Origin: Cristatella mucedo
Taxonomy: Eukaryota; Bryozoa; Phylactolaemata; Cristatellidae
NCBI GenBank assembly: GCA_009760855.2
Contig: WPIO01000118.1
Location: forward strand, 62,001-126,000
Direction of reading: 5' to 3'
Length of the DNA: 64,000 nt
Shown: piece by piece, positions 13,337-24,924 of the stretch
How positions within the stretch are numbered: position 1 is the first letter of the stretch
Layout: every line of letters begins with the position of its first letter
The notes under the pieces: generated by a model
Told to the model about the DNA's origin: nothing
The model's database searches: none
Seen by the model: the letters and a program-made list of their open reading frames with translations, nothing else
Position numbers and translations under genes: made by a program

Positions 13337-13864
13337 CAAAATGAGACTCGCTGGTCGAGGCAATTTTTAAGGTTTAGGCTTTCCAGTTTTGCTACGACGC
13401 TCGGTTTTCCTAATTATAAATCGCTCTCCAGCCTTTCCATTTAAGAGATTCAGTTGCCATTCAAATCTCATTGTGGGCTCTGGGGCTCTCGGGAAATTCC
13501 TAATTGCTTCACGGAAGTGGATATGCAGCCTGCCAAGTCTCCTCCGTCACATACATTCGAGGCTTTGAATAACGTGTGCTTTACCTTACTTGACTCGTTT
13601 TTTTAAATTTAGCGAGGCCTAAAAGTAGGCGTATTAAGAAGCATATGCACTGCCCTCGTGCGAACCATATAAACTTGGTGCAGGCAAGATTCAATTTTTA
13701 AACTAAGCTTGTACTTCCCACAAGTAAAAGTGAACGCGATTCTCTGTGGGTATAACCAAAAGCAAGAGAGCCAGCGCCAGTATAAAGGCGAGCGACAAGA
13801 AATCTCTTATAGATAAAAAATTAATTTCATCGGGAAAAGACAAGAAGTAAAATTTAGAAGCCCA

Positions 13865-13960
13865 TGCAGGTAGGTGAGAAGGGGTGTAATTAGGCAGTTG
13901 CGACGTTCAAGACATATACGCCTAGCTTTGGAGGTTTTAACGAACGCAATATGTAACCGA
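13865..13960 (-). mobile_element. Degenerate LINE fragment
   Basis: GGTGAGAAGGGGTGTAATTA and GGCAGTTGCGACG match the minus-strand CACTTCTCGCCGACC/CGCAGTTGCCAC region of the common LINE. Short and diverged. Confidence 0.5.
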
Positions 13961-14059
13961 AGTCAAAGCTTCTTGCAGCTCATTTCTTACCGTATTTTTT
14001 GCGAATTGTTGAGTATGTTGCAATGGATTCTGGCCAGGGCCTACGTCTTTGTGACCCGC

Positions 14060-16068
14060 TAGTATTTAATGCGCGTTTGCAACGGCATCAATTTTGTCGA
14101 TGAATCGGGATGCTACTATAGCGAACTGTTATTAGGTCTCAGTCCATCAAGTGTGATAGTGAAACGAAGGCGCCAGCTAAGCCAGCAGTATTATGGCGGA
14201 TAATTACTAGTCGCGCTTATGCGACCGCGCGATGGTTTATTGCCGATGCAGTATAAAAAGCCGGCGCCGCGAGATAGGCCGTGGCAGCTGCGATTCCTGA
14301 CTCGGCGTTGGCATAGGAGCCGATTTGAGCTCTAGGACGTCGGGTCGTTGGTGTACGTCATCGCCTTCTGTTGCTATGATAGCCTGCAACCGTGCGCTGC
14401 TGTCGAACGGACGAGCCTGCATTATAGACATGCGGACTCGATACGTTAAGGTGCTAGGGGCGCTCGTCGCTGCCGCCGCGTTCCAGCTGCTGCTGCCAGC
14501 TGCCGCGTACGCCCCCGCGCCCGCTGCTTCTGCTTTTGTAACGGTGCAGCGCCCGGTCACAAATGCACGCTTCACCTGCTGCCAACGATCACGCCGCTGA
14601 CGTAGCGAAGACTACTCCTCGCCTGCGGCCAATAGTTAAGCCTTCGACGCAGCTCAGCGTCAAGCCACGAATGTACGCTATATTCCCGACATAGTTGCGG
14701 CGATTCATCGAGCTCTCTCGTATACGCACGCATTGAGAGACGCGTCTCGTTTATCGCTCACGCCGCGCCGTGTCTCCGGGAGAGTCCACTAGAACTACCG
14801 CCGCCGGAGCCACTGTCATACCGCACGGCATAGTTGCGTGCCTTGACGGAGCACCTACAAGTAGCTAGCCGCGATACCAGGTTCAAGCAACGCCATTATC
14901 GTCGCGCGTCGGCTGAAACTAGCACCGTTACGAGCGCTGCGATTGCGGCCTAGTTCTGTCCAAACTTGGAAGCCGCACGCCACATTTGTAACAACCAGGG
15001 CCAGCGCTTCCACTGGGCGAACTAGGCATGTTCCTAGGGCGCTGGGCTACGGGGGTTCACCAGAATTTTTTTAGAAAACTACAATATCTTTTTTGGTGAG
15101 ATAGTAATGACTAACACCAGGCCACTTTCCATATCAAAACTTGTTTGGTTGCTTACTGAATGCAGATCATAGAAAGCCGCAAAGAAGAACATCCGATCAA
15201 TGCAGGAGCAATGGGTGCAAGCAGTGCGAACTGTTTGCAGCGGAGGTGAGCGCTAGGGGTTTTATGGGCAGGTCGATGACGTCGTTCCTTGGGCGCATTG
15301 GTCTTTGGGTGAAAATGGCTGCAACAGGGAGTGAAAGAACTGGGCGATGGGCAGCTGAAGCCGGCAGCACCAGGATTTGGCTGCAGTACCCGAACCTCTC
15401 TAATGGGTACCTAGCAACCAAGGAGTGGCTGGAGGGATGTGTAGTTGTCTTGCAGAGCACCAAGGAGTCCCGCATCTAGGGTGCTCAAGCCAACGCTAGA
15501 CTTCTCGGTAGGTTTCCCTTATCCTCAACGGCTGCTAGAGAATCCACCCCGGTGCTGGAGAGCCCATGTCTAGCTTTAAAGGCGAGTCAAGTATCAAAGC
15601 CTCAAGTTACCGTAGTCCTCAAAGCGAAAGGGAAACCTAGAGCCGCCCAAGGCCTCAAGTTGCAATGGTCCTCAAAGGCATGACCTGCAGTGGGGTCTAT
15701 CAGGCTCAAGTCAAGCTAACTGTTAAGGTGAGTAGAGAGTCAAGGGCATTTTGTTGAAGGTGATGTACTCATTCCTGTATAAACGTGCCCGAAATAGGTG
15801 TCCTTTTCAGTCCACGGGTCCAGCGGCACGGGTCATGGGGCACGAACTGAGTGAGTCTCGGCCGCTTACTTTTCCAGCTGCTGGCTGCTCCTCGTTCTCG
15901 TTCTGCTTCTGCACAGTCTAATTAGCTGCACAACAAACAGGCAGCGGTCGTCCAGAATAGCCGGTTCCATAAGGCTGCTGGCCCGGGCCGAGGCGAGGCG
16001 CAATGCAGTTAGTCAGGCCGAAACTCTGTTTGCAGCCTCGGTCTGCAGCTGACGACTGGACGACCAGC
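14060..16068. other. Intergenic region with a TATA-like box and a signal-peptide-like frame
   Basis: TATAAAAAG at 14252 is followed by a + frame with ATG at 14430 coding MRTRYVKVLGALVAAAAFQL, an apparent signal peptide; the frame ends at 14600. No mature domain is visible, so a first exon of a secreted protein is only a possibility. At 15597-15678 the motif CCTCAAGTT-C--T-GTCCTCAAAG occurs twice. Otherwise nothing recognised. Confidence 0.3.
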
Positions 16069-16240
16069 AGTAGCTGATTTAACAGCCTCTTTTGTATAGC
16101 GACAGAAGAGCCTTTGAGGCTATAACCACCGCTTGCAGTGACGATAAAGGATCGCCCACCGCAGGATTAGAGCCCACGACATCGTGACCGAGGTCGTGAA
16201 AAGCAACCGCCTTACCTAGTGCGCAGTAGCGTCTCGCTTC
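16069..16240 (-). mobile_element. SINE1
   Basis: AGCTGATTTAACAGCCTCTT through CGATAAAGGATCGCCCACCG to GAGGTCGTGAAAAGCAACCG, the reverse complement of the 49.1-kb copy. B box slightly mutated. Confidence 0.88.
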
Positions 16241-16244
16241 TGGT

Positions 16245-17629
16245 GGAAGGTTAACATATGCCAATAATAATAATTTCTGGTTGTCAGTTATTCTGCACCC
16301 AGTGGTACAGTGCAAGAGCATTAGAAAAACTATAAATTGTATTACTTTTTTACATAGTGATGGACAATAAGAGACCGTCAGGGGCTCAAAACTGTAGAAG
16401 AGAAGAACTACTAATGCCAAAGTGCAAGAAAAAGAAAGGGTTGTTTCTTAAAATAACAAAAGAAGCGAAATTCGCCCACTGATTGCCGAGCGAGTCACAA
16501 ACAAAAAATCTTGAAGGAAAGAAATGTCAGAATGAGCAAGATGAAGCAACCACAGTCCCACTTCCAGATAAAGACAAAATTCATACAGAGATGGGGGATT
16601 ATCAAGACAATACAGGTCAAGTCATGAAACAAGTTCAATCATAGTTGGATTACAGTGAGCTTGCCACATGGCCCGCTGATAATATTTGAAAAATTGCTGC
16701 AGTTCTAGTGTAAAAGGGACCGCAGCAGGTTTATGCCCGTTACTTTCCAAAAGATTAGTTCCCACGACAGAAGATTGCCTCAGCTCCATTACAAATGAAG
16801 GCTTGCAAATGGGGAGGAGATGTGACGCCCGTGTGTAATGTATTCTGTATCTAGAGATTGATTATTCTGCTTCTGCTGTAAGCTATTCAGAAAGAAGGCT
16901 ATCATCTAGTCTATGCAAGAAAGTGGCTGTAAAGATTGGAAAAATCTGTCTGAAATTGTCCTCAAATGAGAAAAGTCCATCGCACCTGGAAAGTTATCAA
17001 GCTGGGAGGAAATTAGAGATACGGCTAGCAGAAGGCGAGAAAATAAAAGAGACAATTCAAAATAAATTAAGCAACAAGAGGAATATTTAAAATAGGTCTT
17101 GGAGCGGGTGCGTCGGCGGAGCTGACCCTGACCGACGTTACGGAAGGAAATTTTTCTTTCTCTCCTTGGACGAAGATCCCGAACCTTCGCGCTGGAGGTC
17201 CCGAGCTAGTTCGGATGCACCCGAGTATCGCCTTCGAACGCGAGACGCCGGTAGAAAGATCTGACGGGCCACTCGTTCTGTACGCGCACTTATGCTCGCA
17301 GTTGGAGCGCGTCTCGCGGGCGCCCGCCGGATAGATCCGGCGAGAGCCTCGGAAAGCCGAGGGACCGAAAGCGACTCGCGCAGCGGCTTGGCATAACCCG
17401 GCGGCAAGGAAAAGCGCGAATCGGCACGTAGCAGTGTAAATAGCGACCCTCCTCCCCCCATTGCACTTTTGGTACGCGCACCCACATGCGGATCTTGCAA
17501 CGGCGCCCGAAAACAACCGGAAAGTCGCCTGGCCGCGGCGGCATTGAGCCTGCATAGTAGAGCAACTGCTCGCTCGGCAATCATCAGCTGAAACCTGAAT
17601 GTTATAAAGAGTGCAATGCCCGCGATTAT
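16245..17629. other. Intergenic; GC-rich island at about 17100-17580
   Basis: 16.25-17.05 kb is AT-rich and featureless. 17.10-17.58 kb is CpG-dense and open in several minus-strand frames, as expected from base composition alone. It could be a CpG island; no gene is supported. Confidence 0.35.
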
Positions 17630-17870
17630 GAACTTGTGAGCTTGGCCACTAAATTTTGAACCGAGAGCCGCTAATGAAATAGCTGCGATAAGCCGAGGCT
17701 TATGAGCAGCGCAATGTATGATTATAAATTAACGAGATCATTGCATGACTTATGTCCTGGCCACTATATAAAGTACAGGTCTGACCGCAGTCGCTCTCTT
17801 GGAGCAACGGTCCGGCGGACGGCGAGTCCTAGCGCCGAGCGTGAGCTATTATAGGCCTCTACGCGAGTCT
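17630..17870 (+). repeat. Repeat R, intact copy with TATA-like motif
   Basis: Shares GAGCCGC-AATGAAATAGC, GATAAGCC-AG-CTTAT-AGCAG, ACGAGAT-ATTGCA, GACCGCAGTCGC and GGCGAGTC blocks with 43818-43928 plus 44472-44580. Contains ACTATATAAAGTAC at 17762, so it may carry a pol II promoter; a solo LTR is possible but unproven. Confidence 0.7.
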
Positions 17871-19828
17871 GTTGAAGTCACCAGCCGCATCGCCGGTAAT
17901 ATACAGGCTATGTTTTATTTGCGCTTTTTCTAATAGGGTGTTGCTGTTAGCGCTGCATCGTTACCGTTCGCATATCGCGAGCTTAAGATCTCTTCACATC
18001 GCCTGCGTTACTCCGCTACCCGAACTAGTGTGGATCTCGCGGTCATAAAAGCAGGTATTTTATTCGTTGAGTCAACCAACCGGATGCTCCTCATTAGAAG
18101 AAACAAGGTGGCGGCGTACGGAAAGAAAATTAGTGAACTGCCCAATCCAACGCTGCTACTAGCCGGATTAGGGTTTAAGCCTGTGGGCATACTGCTCGAA
18201 CTTCACGATCCAGGGTGGTGCATACGAATCCTACAGCAGGAAATTCCTTATTGCCCCCCACTGAAATCAGGAGCGATAGCAGCTACGGCTCTACTAACTT
18301 TCTGTAAACGAGGCTGCGTAAATCATCCGATGACCTTGACTTTTTTTATTAGACTTATTCAGCCGGGTATGTAGACGAAGGTCATTGCTTTTCGGCGCCG
18401 GCTAGTTAATCAACATACTTTGTGGTCTTGAAGCAGACAGACCTCTTCGGTGTTTATGTAAGGAAGTTTACATTAGTCGAATTTTTTGCACGAAAATGCG
18501 ACTCGTCTCAAACCGGATCTCTTCAAAAGCCACGGTACATCTCTTCATAATAATAATGCATTTGTAATAGCACTCTCGGACTACTCCAAGCGGCTCATCC
18601 TTGCCCGTGCCTTGTCACGCGTTTGTCGAAACTTCTGAGCAGCTAGGAATCTAGTCTCACTCTCTGCGTGGGAGGTCTTTCGTTGCTCTCTAAGCGGACG
18701 CGACTTTTGTTTCGATGATTGTCTTTCACATCCAGCGCTACGCTATCCGTTACACGGCGCGGCCGCGCCTATTAATCGGCCCTGATACCTTAACTACAGT
18801 TCACGTAGATAGCACGGCACATGCTGCTGCAAGAAATTAATATTTCCGTGTAAAAACTAATGGTACGCTTACGGTAGAAACGAAGGTGAGCTTGGAAACA
18901 AAAGTGTAGTGTCGAAGTTGTTAACGCAGCTGCCCACACCCCCGCCCAAAAGGTTGTGGATTGGACTACAATTGCTACCGCACACGCGCAAACGGGGGGG
19001 ATAACTGGGCATGCGTAGTGAGCACGCCTCTAGCCGGTACGCCATATTGCTGGAATTCTCCGGCGGGTTTTAGGACGAATCGCTTTCCGGGCTAGGCTGT
19101 TAAGGTAAGGTGCTTCCTGTAATTAATTTGGGTCAAAGTCAATTGTTGGCTTTTTGGAGACCGTTATTTTTTTCAGCTGGCGGCCGTAGCGTGGCATGCT
19201 CAAAGGTGTGCGGCTTGCTTTGCGGCGCCCAGGGTCGTCCGATGCCTGGAGCTCCCCGGGCGAGAGTTGATCGTGTACTCGCTCGTACCGCAGAGCCTTT
19301 ATCCTCGCTGTACACGTTGAGAATCTAGGATTGGAAATTTTACGTAGGCTAACCGCGAATGTGCACTGTAATGCAGTTCCTTCCTCGCCGCTCTTGAGCT
19401 AGCTTGCTTCCATCTTCGAGCAGTGTCTTTGTCGATGACTTAGGATTAAGTTGTAAAGCCTCTTTAAATATGGTCTGTGATACAATGACATTGGTGCCTA
19501 ATCATTATCGGCGAACTGCGTGCAAGCATGAGCAGCCTCAATTGTTCGCGTGCGTATGCCGGTTTTTCCCTCGCGATTGGTTGCTCGCATGGGCTTGCCT
19601 TCGAGTGCATTTTAACGAGCCGGCCCCATCTGTTACTTTGTTGTCAGATGCCTCTATGCTTGTAAAGCGGTTTAGCGGCCATTTTTGGACCCGTCGGGCT
19701 ACGCAAGACCCGCCTATTATGTCGCACGCCTCACCTATGTATCGCCCGAAGCAGTCGTGTTGCTGCAGAGAGCCGTGCCCAACATTTGCGACGGCCGCGT
19801 AGCTTACTCTGTACTTGATCTGTGCTAG
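17870..19828 (+). promoter_or_regulatory. Upstream region of the SR gene (promoter and 5' UTR unresolved)
   Basis: No protein gene is supported here. Open frames are short and lack recognisable domains. A poor SINE1-like 3' fragment may lie at about 18245-18330. The GC-rich, CpG-containing stretch around 18950-19330 is the likeliest promoter/5' UTR zone of the SR gene, but no TATA box or defined start site can be assigned. Confidence 0.35.
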
Positions 19829-19951
19829 ATGAGTACGAGAGTGTACGTCGGCCGGATTTCACCTCGTGCCCGAGACCGCGATGTCGAGCGACTATTCAGA
19901 AGCTTCGGGAAGATCAGGGAAATAGTATTCAAGAACGGATATGGATTCGTG
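19829..19951 (+). CDS. SR protein exon 1 (start codon, first half of RRM1)
   Basis: Codes 41 residues beginning [10 protein letters not shown] and ending KNGYGFV, so it holds RNP2 and most of RNP1. It ends in phase 0 at a GTATGT donor. The in-frame TAG just upstream rules out a longer N-terminus. Confidence 0.95.
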
Positions 19952-22900
19952 GTATGTTAGGAAACCGTCTACCGCATTCGAACATTGAGCTTCGCCTAGG
20001 TACGACTACTGAACCTGGCTTTCTTGCAGGAGTTCGAAGATGATAGGGATGCAGACGACGCTGTTTATGAATTGAACGGCAAAGATCTGTGCGGGGAACG
20101 GTAGGAAGCTGCCGGCTATTGCTTTTTTAAGTTAAGGATTTTCTCAGCCGACAAGCTCATTGTGGTAGTTTGACTTCTTTTAGCTTAATTGTGGAGCATG
20201 CCCGAGGTACGGCAAGAGGTAAAGATAGGTACACTGGTATGGGTGGCAGCTTTAGAAGTGGCCGCTACGACGACAGCAGGCGCTCTGACGACAGCAGGCG
20301 GAGTGTCGGCTCGTCTCGTACACCATCTTGGCTTGACAAGCAAGTTGATATTCTGTATAAAAAAAAATCTTGGTGCCGTTTTTCTGATTTTCAGCCACAC
20401 GCTCAACTTTTTTGTCATTTTTTAGGTACGGGCCTCCTACACGAACTGAGTACAAGCTGATAGTCGAAAATCTATCGTCACGCGTGAGCTGGCAGGTATA
20501 CTGGGTTTCGTTCGGCTTCCTTGACTGATGATGTCTGGGCATTGACGCCGAGGCTGAGACCAGGCCTTAGCACACGACGGTGCCTACCACAATTACTAAG
20601 GATGCGGGGCTGACGACGTTCCAGGCAGCCAATATTCGACAACGCTGCTGCTGCTCATGAAAGCATTTGGTATCAATGTTGGTTGTTGATGCCCAGTGCT
20701 TGGAGCATGCTTATGGTTCTTCGTTGCTGAAGGACATGCCAAAAACCTAAAAGCCGTGTTTCACTCGTCCCGGCTCATTGCCGGCTATTTTTGCGCGATG
20801 GAAAGCTTACCAGCTTCAGTGCTGGCAATTGATTGTCAAAACTTGTGAACGCAGTCCGGCTCATTGCTGGGCTCGATTGAGATCTGTGATTGCATTCTGT
20901 TTCTTTTATCCATGGTCAGCCGTGAAAGCGTCGTGCTGAAGGCCGGCGGCATCAAGGTCCATGCCGAGGTCCATTCGGGTACTTGCGATGAGGTCGGGCT
21001 CGCTTAGAGGTTCCATGATGGATACGGTTCGGGCAGCACTGCTGTGGTGGTCCCACTCTGATGAGATGTCCCCAGCTCTCGCCTGCCGAATGATGGCGCG
21101 CTTTAAAAGGATGGCTACGCCGGGCCATCAACGCACCCACCAAGCTTTGGCCAGTAGAAATAACCTACTGCCGAAGTTACTCTAGACGGATGCCATGATA
21201 GCATGTGATAAAGGCTCATCGCCTGCCATCCTTAATGGAAGGAAGCCATGTAGACTGAGAATCATCCACTGGCAGCCGTACGCTGGTCTGGCCTCTCGTG
21301 TGGCTGGCCACTAACTCTGATGTGTAGGGTTGCACAAGTAGCGCCACCATTTGAGGTAATGTTCGTCTGTGAAGTTTGATCTTGTCGCTTTGCTGACAAT
21401 ATTTTACTTCAGCAGTGGCTTGATGTCCTAGAAGCAGGCAGTTCTGTACAGTGTTGCAATGTCTTCGGGTTTTTTTTATACCCAGGATCTAAAAGACTAT
21501 ATGAGGCAAGCCGGAGAAGTGACCTATGCAGATGCTCACAAGGATCGTAAAAATGAAGGGTAAGTACTAATTGTGTTGTTTGTTACGGGCTGAACATGGT
21601 TCGACTGAAAGATCTGGAATTGTTTGATAGCCGAGTTGGGCTTGTTCGATAGCAAGATTTTCAGGCTCGAGCATTCACCTGGTGTCACTGAATGATGAGT
21701 TTTACAATTTTCTTAGTTGCCCTTGTTTTTTTTTTTAGCTCATGGGCTTGTCTTACATTGAATGTGCTAGCGATGATGTCAAAATGGTTTATTGATTGCA
21801 AGATACTCTTGTTTCTGTTTTGTCTTAATGGTTCTTTTTGCCATCAAAGCAGCCTAGGTGCATGCTTGGCGACCTTCGTTGATTTTTATTCAGTCGTGAT
21901 TTTGGCCCGCTAAGTCTTGCTATTAAGGATGAGCGGGTATTGTCATCAAGAGAGTAAAATCGCACTGCATGCTGGCATTGAATCACACTTGCATACTGAT
22001 CCTGTGCATGTCACCCCTAGCCATGTTACTCGTGTTTGTTGAGCATGCTACAGCTAACTCTTCGATCCTGATTGCTTTGCAGCAAATGTAAGGTGCCTAG
22101 AAAGAGATTGGGTTCTCTGAGGGCGCTATATCAAATGTATTATTAGTAATTGATCGGCATGAGTCTATTGTGTGATAGCAGTGTGACCTGTCTACAATCG
22201 GATATCAAGTCCAGCACTTCCAGGTAGCTGGCTCTGTAGTATGTCTCCACAATCTAGGCTTTCACTTCCATGCAGATGGCACTCAGATGAGGATTTGCTT
22301 AGATTCCTCCCAGCCCTCGAGCACATAGAATTCTCTCAACTCTCTTGCTGCATGTATTAATGACATCCGCAAATGGATGGCAGCAGACTTTCTTAATTTG
22401 AATGAGGATAAAACCAACTTACTAGCTGTGGGCAAACCAAGTGTGACTCAGAAATTCAAAAAACCAATCGCCCAAAATCGGTTCTGCCAAAGCATATCTC
22501 CTGCTGAATCTGCACGAAATCTGGGTGTCATGCTCCAAAGTGACCTCTCGTTAGACGACCACATCAGCTCCACAGTCAAGTCTGCCTACTTTCAGCTGCA
22601 TAACATTGCTAAAATTCGGGCTTGTACAAATAAGGATACCACGTCTAAGTTGGTCCATGCATTTGTTACATCCCGTCTTGACTTCTGTAACTCACTGCTT
22701 GCTGGCCTACCAGCATTTGCAATCAAATGCTTACAGCTGGTGCAAAACTCTGCAGCCAGGCTTGTCTGTCGTGAGGGTCGCAGTTGCCACATCACACCAC
22801 TTCTCGCCGACCTGCACTGGCTCCCAGTCAAGCAACGCATCGACTTCAAGGTTTTGTCGCTCACTTTTAGGTCCCTTCATTCTTTGGTTCCAGCCTACCT

Positions 22901-24179
22901 ATCAGATCTACTCCCCCACCAGTCTAAGCATCATACCACCCGCTTTGCAGAATCTAATCGTTTAGCTGCACCTCTTACTAACCTCAAATCCTTTGGGGGC
23001 TGAGTATTCTAATTCATATGCTCCCAAAGCCTGGAACTTGCTCCCGACTGACGTCACGACATTTCCTGACTTGACCACATTTAAAAAGAAACTAAAAACG
23101 TATCTATGTATCACAGCATTTAGTGGGTCCATGTAATTCCTTTGTCCTTTGTGTACTTATACAGGCTGACACTGTGCATGCTGCCACAAACCATATTTGC
23201 ATGCTGACCCTGTGGATTTCGCATCTAACCACGTTTTGCCTGTTGTCATTGAGCATGCTACCACAAACCATTCGATCATGCTTCCTTTGCAGCAAAGTAC
23301 CTAGAAAAGAATTGAGTTCTCTGAGGATGCTATAACAGATTTGTTATCATTATTATTGTCATATAAACAGTAATTTGACTGCATTCTGCCTACTACCCCC
23401 TGATGGGCTTTGGTTGATATACTTTTGACAGGGTGGTGGAGTTTGCATCCTATTCCGATATGAAGACTGCTCTCGAAAAGCTTGACGGTACTGAGATCAA
23501 TGGACGTCACATCAAGCTTATAGAAGAGAACCCTAAAAAACGGGGGTAACACTGCTTTACTAAGCTTACTTAGCAATATGTGCTCTCGTCATAAAGCATT
23601 CTTGCCATGCACCGATGCACTTCATATTGCAGCAAAAGCTATAGCAGAAGCAGATCACGAAGTAAGTCGGCACATAGCCGAAGCAGAAGCCGTTCACCTC
23701 GGCGAAGCAGGACCAAGAGCAAGTCACGCGATCGGAGCAGGAGCAAGTCGCCTAAGCAGAAGAGCCCGAGCGCTTCCCCGAAGCATGGTCGAGGTCTGCC
23801 GCCGCCGAAGCGCAGCACGACACCGCAACCAAAGCAAGCCAAATCTAAGCGTTCTAGAAGCAAGTCTCCCAGGGGAAGTAGAAGCGTTTCACCGAAAGAG
23901 AGCAGAAGTAGGTCTCCGAGGCGCAGGATGAACCACGACGGCTCCGCTTCACCAAAGACTAGGTTGAGGAATGCCAGCCACTCCAGGTCTCTTACTCCAC
24001 CTGCTGCTGCTCCTGCCAAAAGCGCAAGTCGCTCCAGGTCACCAGCGATGTCCCGGTCTCGGTCTGCCAGTCCCGACAGCGAGGCCAAGAGTGGACATTC
24101 ACAGAGCAGATCGCATAGCCGGTCGCATAGCCGCTCTGCCTCTCCTGCTAAGGACAATGGTGATGACAGTGATAAGTGA
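19829..24179 (+). CDS. SR splicing factor gene (SRSF4/5/6-B52 type), seven coding exons
   Basis: Nuclear RNA-binding protein that promotes exon recognition and spliceosome assembly (known for the family). Coding exons: 19829-19951, 20030-20100, 20184-20228, 20426-20495, 21486-21559, 23432-23545, 23633-24179. They total 1044 nt (347 residues plus stop), with GT-AG introns and consistent phases. A TAG stands in frame directly before the ATG, fixing the start. RRM1 (residues about 5-72) shows VYVGRI and KNGYGFVEF. RRM2 (about 89-165) carries SWQDLKD, the signature heptapeptide region of SR proteins with two RRMs. Residues 167-347 are an RS domain rich in SRSRSRS and SPRR. Exon 3 has a doubtful 3' end (see its entry). 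Intron 5 (1.87 kb) holds two LINE pieces. Family assignment is very secure; which vertebrate paralogue it equals is not decidable. Confidence 0.95.
20030..20100 (+). CDS. SR protein exon 2 (end of RRM1)
   Basis: Acceptor TTTCTTGCAG, then [20 protein letters not shown] and CGER; donor GTAGGA. Phase 0 in, phase 2 out. The [12 protein letters not shown] stretch is typical of SRSF4/6 RRM1 ends. Confidence 0.94.
20184..20228 (+). CDS. SR protein exon 3 (linker); 3' end uncertain (20228 or 20312)
   Basis: After the acceptor CTTCTTTTAG the frame reads [15 protein letters not shown] donor GTACAC at 20229 joins in phase to exon 4, giving [11 protein letters not shown]. However, the open frame continues with SR/RG-like residues ([18 protein letters not shown]), much like the longer linker of insect B52. 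A second phase-compatible but weak donor (GTCTCG at 20313) would include 28 more residues. The better splice site favours the short form; the amino-acid composition favours the long one, and both may be used. Confidence 0.75.
20229..20425 (+). other. SR gene intron 3, open in frame throughout
   Basis: This 197-nt interval has no in-frame stop when read from exon 3. Its length is not a multiple of three, so retaining it shifts exon 4 out of frame and ends translation at 20458-20460. The first 84 nt look coding (SR-rich). This is compatible with alternative 5' splice-site choice or intron retention, as known for self-regulated SR genes; that use here is inference. Confidence 0.55.
20426..20495 (+). 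CDS. SR protein exon 4 (start of RRM2)
   Basis: Acceptor TTTTTTAG after a T-rich tract; codes [20 protein letters not shown] and SWQ; donor GTATAC. The [17 protein letters not shown] segment is a hallmark of SRSF4/5/6 proteins. Phase 2 in, phase 0 out. Confidence 0.95.
21486..21559 (+). CDS. SR protein exon 5 (RRM2 middle)
   Basis: Acceptor TTTATACCCAG; codes [20 protein letters not shown] then RKNE plus two bases; donor GTAAGT. Completes the SWQDLKD motif across the exon 4/5 junction. Confidence 0.95.
21967..22147 (+). mobile_element. LINE 3' end in SR intron 5
   Basis: 3' UTR and tail (GTGCATGTCACCCCTAGCCA ... AAGGTGCCTAGAAAGAGATT, GGGCGCTATATC). Only about 180 bp remain. Confidence 0.85.
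22248..23359 (+). mobile_element. CR1/L2-like LINE, longest + copy, in SR intron 5
   Basis: Begins inside the reverse transcriptase at a mutated YADD box (FHADGTQM). An open frame to 23003 then covers [35 protein letters not shown] and the C-terminus, followed by the 3' tail. Frameshift after KSFGG. It sits in the sense orientation within the intron. Confidence 0.9.
23432..23545 (+). CDS. SR protein exon 6 (end of RRM2)
   Basis: Acceptor TTGACAG; codes [20 protein letters not shown] followed by [17 protein letters not shown]; donor GTAACA. VVEFAS is the RNP1-equivalent of the second RRM. Phase 2 on both sides. Confidence 0.95.
23633..24179 (+). CDS. SR protein exon 7 (RS domain and stop)
   Basis: Acceptor CATATTGCAG; 181 residues starting [12 protein letters not shown] and ending DNGDDSDK, then TGA. 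Rich in RS and SP dipeptides, the sites phosphorylated by SRPK/CLK kinases in this family. A central stretch ([15 protein letters not shown]) is proline/lysine-rich and less regular. Confidence 0.95.
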
Positions 24180-24755
24180 ACTTCGGGGTTTTTGGCTGTA
24201 TATTGCTTCCTTAATTGCTGCCGAATGCGAAAAATCCACTTTGTATCTATATAGCCGTTCGCATTCATGATTGGTCTCGTGCTTTATGTTTACTTGCTTA
24301 TCTACAAAATAATTTGACCTCTGCCAAGCCCTAGCCTAACCTGCACCTTGTAGTTGACATTACCATTTAAATATGACAACTTAACCCCGGCAGATTTTGA
24401 TTGCAAAGTTATTGTTTGTGTATAGATTGTAGTGTTGTTACTTGAACAGCTAGGCTATCGAGTTATTAGCCTGAGATGTGTTGTGCAACAGTCATTTGCC
24501 AAGTTAAATATATTTGGACATTAAGTAATGTCCCAATGACACTGGTAATCTATGAGCTCGTGGGGAACTTCATGTAAGGGAAGGAAGTTAATGACTAGTT
24601 CGGTGATCCCAACGGATATATCTTAACAGCCTTTATGCTAATACGACAAGCTAGGCCAATTCAGCCGACTTACCTGCCGACAGATTGCTGATCTCTACCT
24701 GTCCTTTCTGGCTGCACTAAGTTGAACCGTGGGCTGTAGTTTTATGGGCAGGATA
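24180..24755 (+). other. SR gene 3' flank / 3' UTR
   Basis: AT-richer sequence after the SR stop codon. I find no clear AATAAA before the LINE 3' end starting near 24756, so the polyadenylation site is not located. No other gene seen. Confidence 0.5.
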
Positions 24756-24913
24756 TCCCTGTGCATGTCACCCCTAACCATGTTATTCATTTTGTTTGTT
24801 TTTCAAGCATGATTTTACTTACCATTCAATTGCATTTCACTTTGCAGCAAATGTAAAGCGCCTAAAGTGATTGAGTTCTCTGAGGGCGCTTTATCGAGTG
24901 CATTATTATTATA
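24756..24913 (+). mobile_element. LINE 3' end
   Basis: CCCTGTGCATGTCACCCCTA ... AAAGCGCCTAAAGTGATTGA and ATTATTATTATAG. It abuts a minus-strand copy at its (ATT)n. Confidence 0.85.
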
Positions 24914-24924
24914 GGATAGTGATA

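Noticed and set aside
17067-17584. Three overlapping minus-strand frames of 96-162 residues
   Set aside because: GC-rich sequence has few stops; no recognisable domain, and several frames are open at once.
23639-24268. 209-residue minus-strand frame ([11 protein letters not shown])
   Set aside because: Antisense shadow of the SR protein RS domain; the plus strand has the proven gene.
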